Source of the DNA: Myoxocephalus aenaeus | Taxonomy: Eukaryota > Chordata > Actinopteri > Perciformes > Cottidae | Direction of reading: 5' to 3' | Assembly (NCBI GenBank): GCA_038501785.1 | Contig: JBAMJR010000517.1 | Span: 48,501 to 112,500 of the forward strand | Length of the DNA stretch: 64,000 nt | Shown here: in pieces, positions 50,502 through 60,638 of the stretch | Numbering within the stretch: the first letter of the stretch is position 1 | Layout: each line of letters begins with the position of its first letter | Notes under the pieces: generated by a model | Databases searched by the model: none | The model's input: the letters and a program-made list of their open reading frames with translations, nothing else | Told to the model about the DNA's origin: nothing | Translations under genes and position numbers: made by a program

Positions 50502-53500
50502 ACAGAAGGTTCTATGAAGGAGACTAGCTCATGAGTTAATACAGGATGAGACTCAGTACCTTGTAGTTCAGTGTAACTGGGGTGCTGTACGCTGGTTTCT
50601 CCACCAGAGGGAGTAAAACCTCTCTGAGACTTTCTCCACTGAAATCTTCCATCTGATACCTGAAAACACAAAACGTCAGACCTGCAGACCAAACTACCAA
50701 GTACCTCTCCTCCTCCTCTCCTTCCCCCTCCCCTCCCCTCCTCTCCACCTCCTCTCCTCCTCCTCTCCTTCCCCCTCCCCTCCTCTCCACCTCCTCTCCT
50801 CTCCTCCTCCTCTCCTTCCCCCTCCTCCCCCCTCTCCACCTCCTCTCCTCTCCCCCTCCTCTCCACCTCCCCTCTCCTCCTCCCCTCCTCTCCCCTCACC
50901 CCCTCTCCACCTCCCCTCACCCCCTCCCCTCCTCTCCACCTCCTCCTTCTCTCCTCTCCCCTCACCTCCTCCCCTCCCCTCACCCCCCTCTCGTCCTCCC
51001 CCTCACCCCCCTCACCTCCTCCTCTCCACCTCTCCTCTCCACCTCACCTCCTCTCCTCCTCCCCTCCCCATCTCTCCTCTCCACCCTCCTCTCCTCCTCC
51101 TCCCCTCCTCCTCCTCTCCTCCTCCTCTCCACCTCCTCTCCCCCTCCTCTCCTCCCCTCCCCTCCACCTCCTCTCCTCCTCCCCTCTCCACCCTCCTCCC
51201 CTCCTCCTCCCCTCCTCCTCCTCCTCCCCTCCTCCTCCTCCTCCTCCCCTCCTCCTCCTCCTCTCCCCCTCCTCTCCCCCTCTCCTCCTCCCCTCCCCTC
51301 ACCTCCTCTCCACCTCCTCCAGGGTGAGGTGGAGCAGCTCTCTCTTGGACTTCTCTCTCCTCTTGATCATCTCCAGGATGCTGACGGTCCGGCTGAACTC
51401 TCTCCTCATCCTCAGCATCTTCTGGTACGACGCCTCGTCGTTCTTACGGTTCTGAAACACATTATTATTAGAATTATTGTTATCAAAGAGAACAAACGTG
51501 ACCTCTCTAGTCTAGTTTTATCTCACTATAATTAATATATATATATTGTAGCGGCGTTCCGTCGGCGTGTTTTGTTAAGCCGCTAAAGAGCTGCGACACA
51601 CTGAGTCTTCTCACGCGAATGACAGCAGACCGATCCTTTCCTTTTCTTTCAGTTTATTTTGTGCAGCAAAAAACTAACATCATACACACAAACTAATAAG
51701 CGATCATACGGTAAAAGAACTGTCAGCTCTCGTGCCTAATGCAACTCTTGCGCACCTGCTGCCATCATGACGTCATTATATTCTTGAAATATTAAATAAA
51801 CAAAAAACACACTTGTGGCTCTTACATATCCGGCCCCTAATGGTTAAGCTTAAAGATTAAACCATTACCAAATAACTTAAATTCAAAAGAGCCATCAACT
51901 GAATCAACTATTAACTAAACAAATATTCATAATCACTGTTAATCTAAGTGTTGTTTAACAGTCATCTGCTCTTCTTGTGTTCACGTTGCTTCTTGCAGTA
52001 AACAACTTATTTACAGCTGGTTTTAGTCTGCAGCTTCACTCTGCGTACAGTTCCATTGGAGTCCGGTCTGGTTTGGGTTATCCTTCCCATTATCCCTGTT
52101 TCGTGGTGACGAACTGTCAACTACTAGCACCACATCTCCATGCTTGAAGTTTCTCTTCCACCTTGACCACTTTTGCCGCTCCTGAAGGAGAGGTAAGTAT
52201 TCTCGAGTCCATCTGGTCCAAAGCAGGTCTGCGAGGTACTGAACTTGCCTCCAGCGTCTCCTTGTATACTGGTCATCCTTGTTGAATGTTCCCGGTGGCA
52301 TGTTGGGTTGCACTTTCATCAGCAGCAGATGGTTGGGAGTCAGAGGCTCCATGTCACATGGGTCATCGGATGGGCTCGTGAGTGGTCGTCCATTAATGAT
52401 ACCTTCCACCTCACACATTAGCGTTTGGAGACCGTCGTCAGTGAGGGTCTGTTCTCTCACGAGGGCGTTAAGGATCCTCCGTGCAGTACGAATCTGCCGC
52501 TCCCAAACTCCTCCTTGGTGGGAAGCAGCTGGGCTGTTGAACATCCATTTTATGCCTTTCTTTTGCAAAGTTTTTTCAATCTTTAAGTCACTCAGGCTCT
52601 CAATGGCCACTCGCAACTCTTTTTCTGCGCCAACAAAATGTGTGCCATTGTCAGAGCGCATGATGGAGACCTGGCCTCTTCTACTTATGAAACGGCGTAT
52701 AGCGCTGATGCAAGAGCTGGTGTCAAGACTGTCTGCTATCTCTATATGCACTGCTCTAATGGCGAGGCAGGTAAACATTACCCCGTACCTTTTGACAGTG
52801 CTCCGGCCCGTTTGACTTCAAAGGGACCAAAATAATCTACGCCCACATCGGTAAATGGCGGCTGATCTGGTGTCAGCCGATCTTCCGGCAGATTGGCCAT
52901 CTTTTGCTCTCCCACTTTGCCTTTGAGCCTCCTGCAGACTGTGCATCTTGAGATACGTTTTCTGATGGCTGAGGTTGCCTGCGGAATCCAAAACTTTTGT
53001 CTTAAATGCGCCAACATGTAGTTGCGCCCACAATGTCCAGTCTTTTCATGAAGGTCAAGCAAAATGAGGGAGGCGACTCTGGAGTCTTTTGACAGAATTG
53101 CTGGGTGTTTGGCATTGTATGTCATGGTGGATCCGTCAGGTGGATCAGAGTTTCCTTGACTCTCAAAATCCATGCAACTGCTCTCTTCAGTCTGTCCCAA
53201 CTTGAGTAGTACTGAAGCAGTTTGTTCACAGGGTCAGCACTCTCCTCAGCTAGGATCGTATGCACAACAACGTTCCTGACTTCTGGATCTTCCTGCATGT
53301 CTTGCTTCTCATTATCTGGCCTCTGTGGCCATTCACTTTCTGGCCACCACAGAAACTGTGGTCCTTTTAACCACATGTCATCTTCTATGAAGCTCTTAAC
53401 GTTCATGCCTCTGGTGGCTTGATCAGCAGGATTTTGTGATGTTCTGACATATCTCCACTGCGACGGTTTGGTAGCCTCTTGAATGAGAGCAATCCTGTTT

Positions 53501-56500
53501 GCCACAAAGGTTTTGAAGCGAGTCGTCCGATTGTCAATGTATTTCAGGACTGTCGTACTGTCAGTCCAGAAGATGGAAGGCTGAAGTGGGGTTTGCAACT
53601 CGTCTTGCAGCATTTTATCCACCTTAACCGCGACGACTGCTGCAGTTAATTCAAGTCTTGGTATAGTGACCTGTTTAAGCGGGGCCACTCTTGACTTCCC
53701 CATCACAAAGGAACAGTGGGGTTTGCCTTGCCCATTTACCAGCACAAAGTAAGATACTGTGCCATAGGCGTTCTCGCTGGCATCAGAAAAATGATGCAAC
53801 TGTGCTTCCACTTCCGGCCCAAATCCCATAGGCTTAACACACCTATCTATACAGAAGTCTGAGAGGTGCATGAGGTCTTCCAGCCATTTGCACCATTGAA
53901 TGGCTTTACAAACACGGATTTCTTCATCCCATTCTTGCTTTTCTTTACAAAGATCTCTTAACAGAAGCTTGGCAGGTAATACGAGTGGCGCAAGAAAGCC
54001 AAGAGGGTCATAGATGGCGTTTACGACTGAGAGGATACCTCTTCTGGTCAATGGCTTGTCCTGCAGCTTGATGCTGTATGTGAATGTATCATCTTCTGTG
54101 CTCCACTGTACGCCAAGAGCTCGTTCAGTTGGCAAGGCGTCGTGCGTGAGATCAAGGTCTTTTAGCTCGCTGCCTCGGTGCTCTGCAGGGATGGATAACA
54201 GGACTGTTCGACTATTGCTCACCCATTTTGTGAGGTTAAAGCCTCCTTCAGCACACAAGTCCCGCAGATTCTTTACCAAGATAACGGCTTCTTCTTCCGT
54301 AGGTGCAGACTTTAAACAGTCATCCACATAGAAGTTTCTCAGAACCGTGGCAACAGCTTCTGGATCTGCTGTGTTTCTTCTATCCTCTGCTGCTCTCCGC
54401 AAAGCGTAAGAAGCGACACTGGGAGACGAGGTGGCACCAAAAAGGTGAACTGTCATCCGATATTCCTTTATCGGCGCACTCAGGTCGCCATCTGGCCACC
54501 ACAAAAATCTCAATAGGTCTGCATCCATCTCTGGAACTCTGACCTGATAGAACATTGATTCAATGTCCGCCATTATGGCTACTGGATTCTCACGGAACCT
54601 CAGTAAGGCACCAATGAGTGTATTTGTGAGGTCAGGTCCCTGCAATAATTGTCCATTCAACGACACATCTTGAAAAGAAGCAGTGCAGTCAAAGACGACA
54701 CGGATTTTCTTTTTCTTCGGGTGGTACACCCCATGGTGAGGAACGTACCACACCCTGTAGTCATCACGGTCAAGCTGCCCCTCAGGAACTTCAATGGCAT
54801 AGCCTTTATTCAGTATGTGTTTCATGAAGTCTTTATAGTCTTCAAGAAAGGCATGATTCTTTTTCAGTTTCCTCTTTAGGCTAGCAGCTCGCTGTACTGC
54901 CATACAGCGGTTACTTGGCATGTTAACTGCTTCATTTTTCAGTGGAAGTCCTATGCAGTAATGTCCATCCACAAACTTTGTTGTCTGTTGCACTGAGTGC
55001 ATGAACTGCTTGTCTTCCTGTGACATCTCCTCCTTGTCATCATAGCGCCGTTCTGGAAAGTCTGTGTTATACTGCTGAACCATTAGCTGTTCTAGTTCCG
55101 ACACTGAAATCCGGTTGACGCTGTAATGAGCTGACTCCATCTTGGAATCAGTAATCTCGTTCTTTGTGGGTCCACACACCATCCAGCCCAGGACAGTCTT
55201 CACAGCGTAGGGCCCGTCATCCTGACTATTAATTATCTGCCACGGCTCCATGGCCTTTGGGTTGTTAGCTCCAATGAGAAGGCCTACATCAGCGTCAGTG
55301 TGTGGTAAGGTTACTTCATGCAGATACGGACACTTCTGCAGATGTTGTTGAGTCGGAATGTTTTCCTTTTGAACCAGGATACTGCTGTGTGCGAAGACTT
55401 TGGGTAGCTCGACATACCTTGTGTCCTCAAGGCCGCACACTTCCAGTTCCGAGAGCATGTGACTGTTGATTAGCTTCTGCTCACCTGGTTTATCTTGAGC
55501 CATAGTGCTCAATAATATCTGAGTCGCTTTTCCTTAATGCTCAGTCTCTTTCGAAGCTCGTCTGTACAGAACGTAGCTGTACTTCCAGGATCCATAAAAG
55601 CATATGTCTCTATACACCTTCCACCTTTACAGGATCTCACTTTCACTGGCACAATCGATAGCATGCATTCTGTGTTTCCTGTCCCAGCATAGCCAACTAT
55701 TTCCTGTTTAACAGAGTTCTGGGCTCCTGAGACCTCTTCATTTGAAGTGCTGTCTTCAATCGCCACTTTATATGAAATATTAGTGTTGGCTTCTTTCGCT
55801 ATGTGCAGGATGTCTGGGTGTTTCTGTGAGCATTGTGTGCACACCATCCTCTTCTTGCACGTTTTGCTAAGATGTCCTTGTGTTAAACATCCGAAGCATA
55901 TTCCCTTTGATTTCAGGAATTCTACTCGATCCTTGTGTGCTAGCACTTTAATCTTGATGCAAGACTCCAATGTGTGATTCTTTTGACAGAAAATACATGG
56001 CGGTTCGAAAGCGTTAGCTGCCCTAACTGGGTTGGCCTGCCATGTTGTTGCATCCGGCCTTTTCCTCTCCATCGACACATTTGTTGCGAAGCTGCTCCCT
56101 TTCATTCCACTTTTGAATATTTTCTCCTTTTCCTTGCTTTTGCTGACTGTAGGTGTGCGTCTGTCTTGGAAGTCTCCAAAGAGTGGGTCCATAGCAATCT
56201 TTGCTTGACGGTCAATAAAGTTAACAACATCTGCAAATCTTGCTCTGTGACCTCTACTTTCCTTGAGGTCAAATGCTACATTGCGCCATCTCTCTCTCAT
56301 TTTATATGGCAATTTGGATACCACAATTCTCATATTTGTGGGGTTATCCATCTCCTCCATGAACTCCACATCTTCCATTGTATTACGACATCCAGTCAGA
56401 AAAATAGCATACGTACTCAGTGCTTTCCCATCTTCAGACCTGATTTGTGGCCACCTTAAGGCCTTGTCAATGTAAGCGCTTGCCATCATCAGCTCATCTC

Positions 56501-58384
56501 CATAGTTCTTCTGAAGCAGTCGTTTTGCTTCCCTGAACCCTCTGCTTGCTGGCATGTGCTCACAGCTACGTACGAGTTCCTGCGGTTCTCCTGCAGTGTA
56601 TTGTTGCAAGTAGTACAGTTTGTCTGCTTCATTATCAGTTTTCTGCTCAATAGCTTGTTCAAAAGCTCTGATAAAGGATCTGTAGGTAAGTGGATCACCC
56701 TTGAAAACTGTAACCTCTTTAACTGGTAGCTGAGCTTTTTTCTGATGATTAACCAATATTTCCGTGATCAGATTTTGTTTTTGCATTACTTGAAGAATGT
56801 CATGACTGCTTCTGTCACGCTGTTGTCTGTCAGGGTTGTCTGTCTGTCTTGGCCTCACAGTTTGTGGCTCTGTACGTTGCTGCAGAGCCACTGTACCTCC
56901 AAGTACAGCCGTGTTAGTGTTTGGGAAAAGTCCTTGCTCCTCCTTTTGTACTTCAAAGTGTGAGTAAAGGTAGCTGTTCATGCCGTCCTCTGATTTCTCG
57001 TAGCCTTTAAGTACTTTTACTTGAGCTCTCTTTTCAGCGATTGCTGCTTCCAAAGTCAGTCTTTCCAGCTTGGCTTTAATAAGCGCTTCCTCCAACTCAA
57101 GTTCCTGCTTCTTCTGTAGAACTGCGGCGCGTTCCACCAGCAGCTAACTTTGCTTCCTCAGAAGCACAAACTGATGACATGCCGGACCGGGCAGATACAC
57201 TTTTCACTTGTGAAGCACTATCCTCAGGATGCACATCCTCTTTCTCTGCATCTTGATCGTCGTCTAGGTCCTCATCAGCAGCAGCTGTACTTTTTTTGCT
57301 CATTTCTTCTTCACTCAAAGCACACATCCATTGTTCAGCTTCCACTGCAAACTGTCTCAGAGTCATCAGCTTCGGCCCCAACCAGTTGTTAACATCTGCA
57401 TCTTTTTCTTCCTCCGACAGAAGATCTCCCACTTGTCCACTGATCTTTTTAAGCTCACTGACAAGAGGGTTTAAATCCTTATCCATTAACTTTTTCACTT
57501 TTTGCAGATTGCCAGCATCACTCATTAAACTTTCAATTTCTTTTCTTTTTCCAGTTATCCGAGCTAATACTCCTCTCCTGGTCCCAATGAGCCTGTTCAG
57601 CTTCTCCTCCAATGCTTTCTCCGTTAACTTTCTGCTTCTCTTAGGTTCCGTTCTTTCAGCATTAGTTACCTCTTTATCTTCAGCCATCATATTAATAAAG
57701 CAATGCGCAAATTGCGTGCAAATGTTCAAAAAGTACTTCCAACTTTCGCATCAGACATGTGCACCACAACTTCTGAAACACGCAGAGCCTTCAGCGGCTT
57801 TAATGAGGTGCGCTGTCTGTTTGCATGAGAAGTCCTTAACAGAGCATCCTGATCATTTTACCCTCAAGCTTCGTTAACGTCAAAGAAACTGACGCTCCAT
57901 CTTCACAAGTCCGACACCGTAAACGGGTTTCCGGTCTTTACCCTTGTCCGATGTCTTCGTTCGGTCAGAAGCACCGCGGCGCGGCGCTCCGGGCTTTTAA
58001 TCCTTTCATCGGCTTTCAGCTGGCATCTGAAATCCACTTGAAAACTCCTTGGAGAAGTTCTTTTACTAATTGTAGCGGCGTTCCGTCGGCGTGTTTTGTT
58101 AAGCCGCTAAAGAGCTGCGACACACTGAGTCTTCTCACGCGAATGACAGCAGACCGATCCTTTCCTTTTCTTTCAGTTTATTTTGTGCAGCAAAAAACTA
58201 ACATCATACACACAAACTAATAAGCGATCATACGGTAAAAGAACTGTCAGCTCTCGTGCCTAATGCAACTCTTGCGCACCTGCTGCCATCATGACGTCAT
58301 TATATTCTTGAAATATTAAATAAACAAAAAACACACTTGTGGCTCTTACATATATGTTAATGTATATACATTTTGTATATACAC

Positions 58385-58417
<33 letters not shown>

Positions 58418-58651
58418 TGAAGAGGGACGCACCTTCCTGGTCTGCATCTTCTCCGTCCTGCGCCTGAAGGCCACGTAGGCGTCGCTGCTGGACCCGTCTC
58501 TCCTGGACCCGTCTCTCCTCTCCTGTCTGACGTGAGGAGTCAGCGGCGGGCCTGGACCGCTCCTCCTCTTCCTCACCCAGTAGTCATACACTGACTTCAG
58601 CAGGGAGTCTTCCTCCTTCAGCAGCAGCTTTGCCTCCGAGAGAGAGACCAG
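41767..58651 (-). CDS. epc2: Enhancer of polycomb homologue, EPC2-like, 3' part (11 exons)
   Basis: EPC2 is a subunit type of the NuA4/TIP60 histone acetyltransferase complex in the nucleus. Exons, 5' to 3': 58433-58651, 51303-51451, 50560-50659, 50220-50390, 49615-49701, 49118-49248, 48687-48940, 46127-46245, 45708-45882, 45224-45476 and 41767-41836 (stop 41767-41769). Phases match at every junction: 1728 nt, 575 codons plus stop. Diagnostic blocks are VYDYWVRKR, YVAFRRRTEKMQTRKNRKNDEAS, ILEMIKRREK, QYDFHSSGED, EENNPDGVFVFRRKAGC, SRRRIGRGGR, DPVLKQLD, GGITEQQY, QLVQMQKQQLE, ALKLASLERVPKV and the C-terminus GLSETTLPMEVT. Paralogue choice (EPC2 over EPC1) rests on the C-terminal blocks and on KIF5C next door. 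The N-terminal part (about 150 residues in human) lies beyond 64000. The middle (48687-49248) is poorly conserved. Confidence 0.92.
41900..45210. repeat. Large GTAGTACAGGTGAGT / GGTGTGT minisatellite in the last epc2 intron
   Basis: Well over a hundred 14-15-bp units (GTAGTACAGGTGAGT, GTAGTACAGGTGTGT), with GTAGGAGGAGT spacers and higher-order repeats of about 130-340 bp. Five copies of a 41-bp insert (AACAATCAGAACCAAGATAC...) lie at about 42273, 42542, 42882, 43009 and 43338. The array fills nearly all of the 3387-bp intron 41837-45223. The + strand unit contains the consensus 5' splice site CAGGTGAGT, but the host gene is on the - strand. Confidence 0.95.
45291..45372 (-). repeat. epc2: In-frame 12-bp coding repeat in epc2 (NQER)
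   Basis: Six to seven copies of a 12-bp unit (AGGAACCAGGAG in gene sense) lie within exon 45224-45476 and encode repeated Asn-Gln-Glu-Arg. It keeps the frame and sits in a linker that is not conserved in the mammalian protein as I recall it. Confidence 0.9.
45930..46125. repeat. (CA)n, (TA)n and repeated exon-end copies
   Basis: A (CA)n run (about 45930-45966) and two (TA)n runs alternate with two degenerate extra copies of the 3' end of the following epc2 exon, including its donor (CCTGTGTTC...CTACA.AAAACA.GTTATTA). In gene sense these lie downstream of the true exon 46127-46245. Confidence 0.8.
46127..46245 (-). other. epc2: epc2 exon with NAGNAG acceptor and duplicated donor end
   Basis: This exon encodes GGITEQQY...QLVQMQKQQLEKRQ. 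Its acceptor reads CAGCAG in gene sense, so splicing after the first or second CAG (46245 or 46242) would add or drop one residue. The chosen donor is CAG|GTACAC at 46126-46125, phase 0, which fits the next exon. Two diverged copies of the donor end lie just downstream (about 46036-46080 and 45976-46020). Confidence 0.7.
46404..48640. repeat. 15-bp minisatellite GTCTGGTCTGGTTTA, about 145 copies
   Basis: Units vary at two places (GTCTGG/GTCTAG and GGTTTA/GGTGTA), which creates binary-like patterns. After about 48270, GGCGTGG variants appear. A 1.5-kb stretch keeps one + frame open (498 codons), because the 15-bp period has no stop in that frame. It fills the epc2 intron 46246-48686. Confidence 0.96.
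48960..49115. repeat. GATGAAGAGTGTGATGAAGACT repeat filling a short epc2 intron
   Basis: The 177-bp intron 48941-49117 consists almost entirely of degenerate ATGAAGAGTGTG/ATGAAGACTGTG units. In gene sense it is CTTCATCACACTC, so the repeat itself supplies the pyrimidine-rich sequence. Confidence 0.9.
49327..49490. repeat. 31-bp tandem repeat, about 5 copies
   Basis: Units CAGTATTGATCAGGTTCAGG plus TCTCAACATGA, in the epc2 intron 49249-49614. They are followed by a GTACAGGTAGTAGTACTAG-rich stretch to about 49590. Confidence 0.92.
49720..50215. repeat. AT-rich minisatellite TATACTGTGGTGTTTATATT
   Basis: About 15 units of 26-40 bp fill the epc2 intron 49702-50219 and end at the donor of the exon 50220-50390. 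Confidence 0.95.
50700..51302. repeat. 600-bp near-pure pyrimidine tract (polypurine in gene sense)
   Basis: CCTCCTCTCC and CCCCTC words with very few purines fill the epc2 intron 50660-51302 right up to the donor of the exon 51303-51451. In the transcript this is a (GGAGGGGA)-rich purine tract, able in principle to form triplex DNA or G-quadruplexes. Confidence 0.95.
52023..55559 (-). pseudogene. BEL/Pao pol region: RT, RNase H, integrase, frame broken
   Basis: Three frames (55512-53122, 53200-52778, 52778-52023) carry the pol functions in order. Reverse transcriptase has ADIESMFYQVRV (motif A) and FYVDDC (YVDD active site). It is followed by a Pao-type A17 peptidase region and RNase H (FSDASENAYG, FWTDST). 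The integrase has an HHCC zinc site (HEKTGHC...CTVC) and a core with DYFGPF (Asp), RSDNGTHF (Asp) and GGVWER (Glu). A C-terminal DUF5641-type stretch (LADLLWTRWTREYLP) follows. Frame breaks are near 55530, 53150, 52800 and 52085. About 60 residues usually found between RNase H and integrase also seem absent. Catalytic residues are otherwise all present. Confidence 0.9.
55560..57729 (-). pseudogene. BEL/Pao gag-like region and protease start, frame broken
   Basis: The N-terminal frame (57729-57097) is charged and helical, with no recognised domain. It overlaps a second frame (57137-55509) out of register, with the break near 57130. The second frame has a coiled-coil start, a DUF1759-type region (FKGDPLTYRSFIRAFE, LYYLQQYT), two zinc knuckles (CX2CX3HX4C and CX2CX4HX4C: CFGCLTQGHLSKTC) and an aspartic protease active site in MDPGSTATF. 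It is the 5' coding part of the element. Breaks are described, not repaired. Confidence 0.88.
58388..58416. repeat. (TA)n microsatellite beside the epc2 exon
   Basis: A TA run 15 bp from the donor of exon 58433-58651. The BEL element was inserted into AT-rich sequence like this. Confidence 0.9.
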
Positions 58652-58695
58652 CTGAGGACAGAACCAGAACCACAGAGACCAGCTGAGGACAGAAA
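58645..58695 (-). repeat. epc2: Duplicated acceptor-side segment of an epc2 exon
   Basis: GAGACCAGCTGAGGACAGAA occurs at about 58645 and again at about 58675. Both copies contain the acceptor and the first bases of the exon in gene sense. The outer copy offers a second, upstream acceptor about 30 bp away. Confidence 0.8.
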
Positions 58696-58714
58696 TATAC
58701 TGGGACCGGATAAT

Positions 58715-59300
58715 GACCCTACAGGTTACCTGAACACAAGAGAAAAGTGGTTCATAGGGAATTGGCTGCCATGCTGGAGATGGGGGTAGTCTAACAGCGC
58801 CTGGTCTAGCCCCATTGTTCTTGTTGTCAAGAAGGATGGGTCTATACGGTTCTGCGTGGACTATCGCAGGTGAATGACGTGTCACGTTTTGATGCGTACC
58901 CGATGCCCCGGGTCGACGAGCTGCCGGACCGACTGTTTCTTCACGACGCTGGATTTGACCAAGGGCTACTGGCAGACTCCTCACAGCACCGCCTGGCGGA
59001 GCATGTGCAGCGGGTGGGCGCGGTGCTGGAGTCCCTGAACCCGGGGAAGTGTGCAGTTGGACGGAGGGAGGTACGGTATCTGGGGTACCACTTGGGCCGC
59101 GGGCATGTGCGCCCCCAGGTGGACAAGACCGCCGCGATTGCCGCCCAAGACTAAAAAAGAGGCGAGGCAGTTTCTGGGGCTGGCGGGTTCCTACAGACGG
59201 TTCATCACGAACTTCGCGGACCTGACCGGCCCCTTGACTGACCTGACCCGGAAAGGTGCCTCAGAGCCGGCTAGGTTAGGCCGGATGGCTCCCTGGCTAA
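58715..59300 (+). mobile_element. Ty3/gypsy reverse-transcriptase fragment with internal deletions
   Basis: The + strand, with stops and frame changes, carries ELAAMLEMG, FCVDYR, SRFDAYPMPRVDEL, then VGAVLESLNPGKCAVGRREV and VRYLGYHLG. These are followed by QFLGLAGSYRRFITNFADLT and GPLTDLTRKGASE. These are the RT and thumb/RNase H-connection blocks of a Ty3-type element. The segment with the YxDD active site is missing. It lies in an epc2 intron, antisense to the gene. Confidence 0.9.
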
Positions 59301-59310
59301 GTCGGGCGGT

Positions 59311-59935
59311 GGAGGTATGTGGAGGTGTGTGGAGGCGTGTGGAGGCATGTGGAGGCATGTGGAGGCGTGTGGAGGCGTGTGGAGGCATGTGGAGGCATGT
59401 GGAGGCATGTGGAGGCATGTGGAGGCATGTGGAGGCATGTGGCGGCATGTGGCGGCATGTGGCGGCATGTGGAGGCATGTGGAGGCATGTGGAGGCATGT
59501 GGAGGCATGTGGAGGCATGTGGAGGCATGTGGAGGCATGTGGAGGCATGTGGAGGCATGTGGCGGCATGTGGAGGCATGTGGAGGCATGTGGAGGCATGT
59601 GGAGGCATGTGGAGGCATGTGGAGGCATGTGGCGGCATGTGGCGGCATGTGGCGGCATGTGGAGGCATGTGGAGGCATGTGGAGGCATGTGGAGGCATGT
59701 GGAGGCATGTGGAGGCATGTGGAGGCATGTGGAGGCATGTGGCGGCATGTGGCGGCATGTGGAGGCATGTGGAGGCATGTGGAGGCATGTGGAGGCATGT
59801 GGAGGCATGTGGAGGCATGTGGCGGCATGTGGCGGCATGTGGAGGCATGTGGAGGCATGTGGAGGCATGTGGCGGCATGTGGAGGCATGTGGAGGCATGT
59901 GGAGGCATGTGGCGGCATGTGGCGGCATGTGGAGG
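59311..59935. repeat. 10-bp minisatellite GTGGAGGCAT, about 62 copies
   Basis: Strict 10-bp periodicity, with GTGGCGGCAT and GTGGAGGCGT variants in clusters. It has no stop in any frame of either strand, so it is open in all six frames. Confidence 0.97.
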
Positions 59936-59999
59936 CACTCAGCTGCAGAGGGAACTGAGCGAGGGTTCAAGGGAACAGGTGCCGGGATGAGGTGTAATC

Positions 60000-60606
60000 A
60001 GCCTCACACACTACAACGTCAGGGACACACACACACACGACACCGTCAGGGACACACACTACACCGTCAGGGACACACACGACACCGTCAGGGACACACA
60101 CACACACACGACACCGTCAGGGACACACACTACACCGTCAGGGACACACACACACACGACACCGTCAGGGACACACACACACGACACCGTCAGGGACACA
60201 CACGACACCGTCAGGGACACACACTACACCGTCAGGGACACACACACACACGACACCGTCAGGGACACACACACACGACACCGTCAGGGACACACACACA
60301 CGACACCGTCAGGGACACACACACACGACACCGTCAGGGACACACACACACACGACACCGTCAGGGACACACACACACTACACCGTCAGGGACACACACA
60401 CACACACACACACACACTACACCGTCAGGGACACACACACTACACCGTCAGACACACACACACACACACACACACACACTACACCGTCAGACACACACAC
60501 ACACACGACACCGTCAGGGACACACACACACACACGACACCGTCAGGGACACACACACACACACACGACACCGTCAGGGACACACACACACACACACGAC
60601 ACCGTC

Positions 60607-60638
<32 letters not shown>

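Larger units (their letters stand above)
51547..58350 (-). mobile_element. BEL/Pao LTR retrotransposon with identical 280-bp LTRs
   Basis: LTRs at 51547-51826 and 58071-58350 have the same length and read as identical base for base. In element sense they begin TGTAAG and end CTACA. A 5-bp duplication TATAT flanks the element (51542-51546 and 58351-58355). The element is 6804 bp on the - strand and encodes gag-like, protease, reverse transcriptase, RNase H and integrase regions, with several frame breaks. It lies within the epc2 intron 51452-58432 in the same orientation as the gene. The LTR contains TGACGTCA, a CRE-type site, and AATAAA in element sense. Confidence 0.96.

Noticed and set aside
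53122..57729. BEL/Pao gag and pol frames as host genes
   Set aside because: They lie between identical LTRs with a target duplication and have the standard Pao domain order.
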